A stretch of 5,793 nt of DNA from assembly GCF_934307085.1 (NCBI RefSeq), contig NZ_CAKRCF010000083.1:1-5793 (forward strand), written 5' to 3'. Of the stretch, positions 5,693 through 5,793 are shown piece by piece. Position 1 is the first letter of the stretch; the number at the start of each line of letters is the position of its first letter. The notes under the pieces were generated by a model, which worked only from the letters and a program-made list of their open reading frames with translations, made no database searches and was not told the DNA's origin. The DNA comes from an uncultured Anaerobutyricum sp. (GTDB lineage Bacteria > Bacillota > Clostridia > Lachnospirales > Lachnospiraceae). Both the position numbers and the translations under genes were made by a program.

Positions 5693-5733
5693 AAAAAAAT
5701 TATCTCATTTTGTTCCGTTGTGCTAAACGTTCC

Positions 5734-5793
5734 ATTTTGCCCAGTAAAGCAGAAACTTCGCAGAAACGAATGCGAGGTTTCTATGGTCAAAAT
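5734..5793. repeat. Long imperfect palindrome reaching the right window edge
   Basis: AGAAACTTCGCA (5751-5762) pairs with TGCGAGGTTTCT (5771-5782) over 12 positions, with one G-U pair and an 8-base loop. Outside it, ATTTTG (5734-5739) pairs with CAAAAT (5788-5793) and CC (5741-5742) with GG (5785-5786). The outer arm ends exactly at the window edge, so the structure may be longer. It is too long and too symmetric to look like chance. A dispersed palindromic (REP- or MITE-like) repeat is likely but cannot be shown from one copy. Confidence 0.6.

Noticed and set aside
5666..5699. Intrinsic terminator at AGTGCC/GGCACT
   Set aside because: The run after the stem is A, not T, on the plus strand, and there is no A-run on the left for a minus-strand terminator.
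5751..5782. Intrinsic terminator at the 12-bp palindrome
   Set aside because: No T-run follows on either strand; only loose GCTTTACTG follows on the minus strand.

Overview
The window looks like chromosomal DNA from a low-GC Gram-positive anaerobe of the Clostridia, most likely the family Lachnospiraceae. The reasons are AT-rich intergenic DNA, strong AGGAGG-type ribosome binding sites, a DUF4364 gene, a Rho factor with a long Asn/Lys/Glu-rich insertion, and a small two-helix zinc-ribbon protein of a kind I associate with this family. Genus cannot be decided from the sequence.

Left part (1-2221, minus strand): a compact operon read right to left. A promoter at about 2221-2193 serves a short-form malic enzyme (2163-1012). 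Five bases later comes a TIGR01212/YhcC-type radical SAM protein (1006-86). Overlapping its last 19 bases is the start of a DUF4364 protein (104-1), cut off by the window edge.

Middle (2222-4312): a 478-base gap between the divergent malic enzyme and rho genes holds the minus-strand promoter, two candidate plus-strand promoters and a rho leader of about 360 bases. The leader contains inverted repeats and a 25-codon reading frame with its own Shine-Dalgarno sequence. rho (2642-4312) encodes a 556-residue transcription termination factor. It is longer than the usual ~420 residues because of a disordered, charge-segregated insertion between the N-terminal helical domain and the RNA-binding domain.

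Right part (4313-5793, plus strand): a good sigma-A promoter (4454-4482) precedes a small membrane protein of the Sm_multidrug_ex (COG2426) family (4589-5059). Next is a small membrane protein with a C-terminal zinc ribbon (5199-5600). The last ~190 bases have no supported gene but hold nested inverted repeats, the last of which ends exactly at the window edge and may be part of a dispersed palindromic element.

The genes are mostly ordinary housekeeping genes. I see no phage, CRISPR, transposase, tRNA, rRNA or defence system. The points most worth a second look are the rho leader with its possible leader peptide, the Rho insertion domain, and the palindromic element at the right edge.
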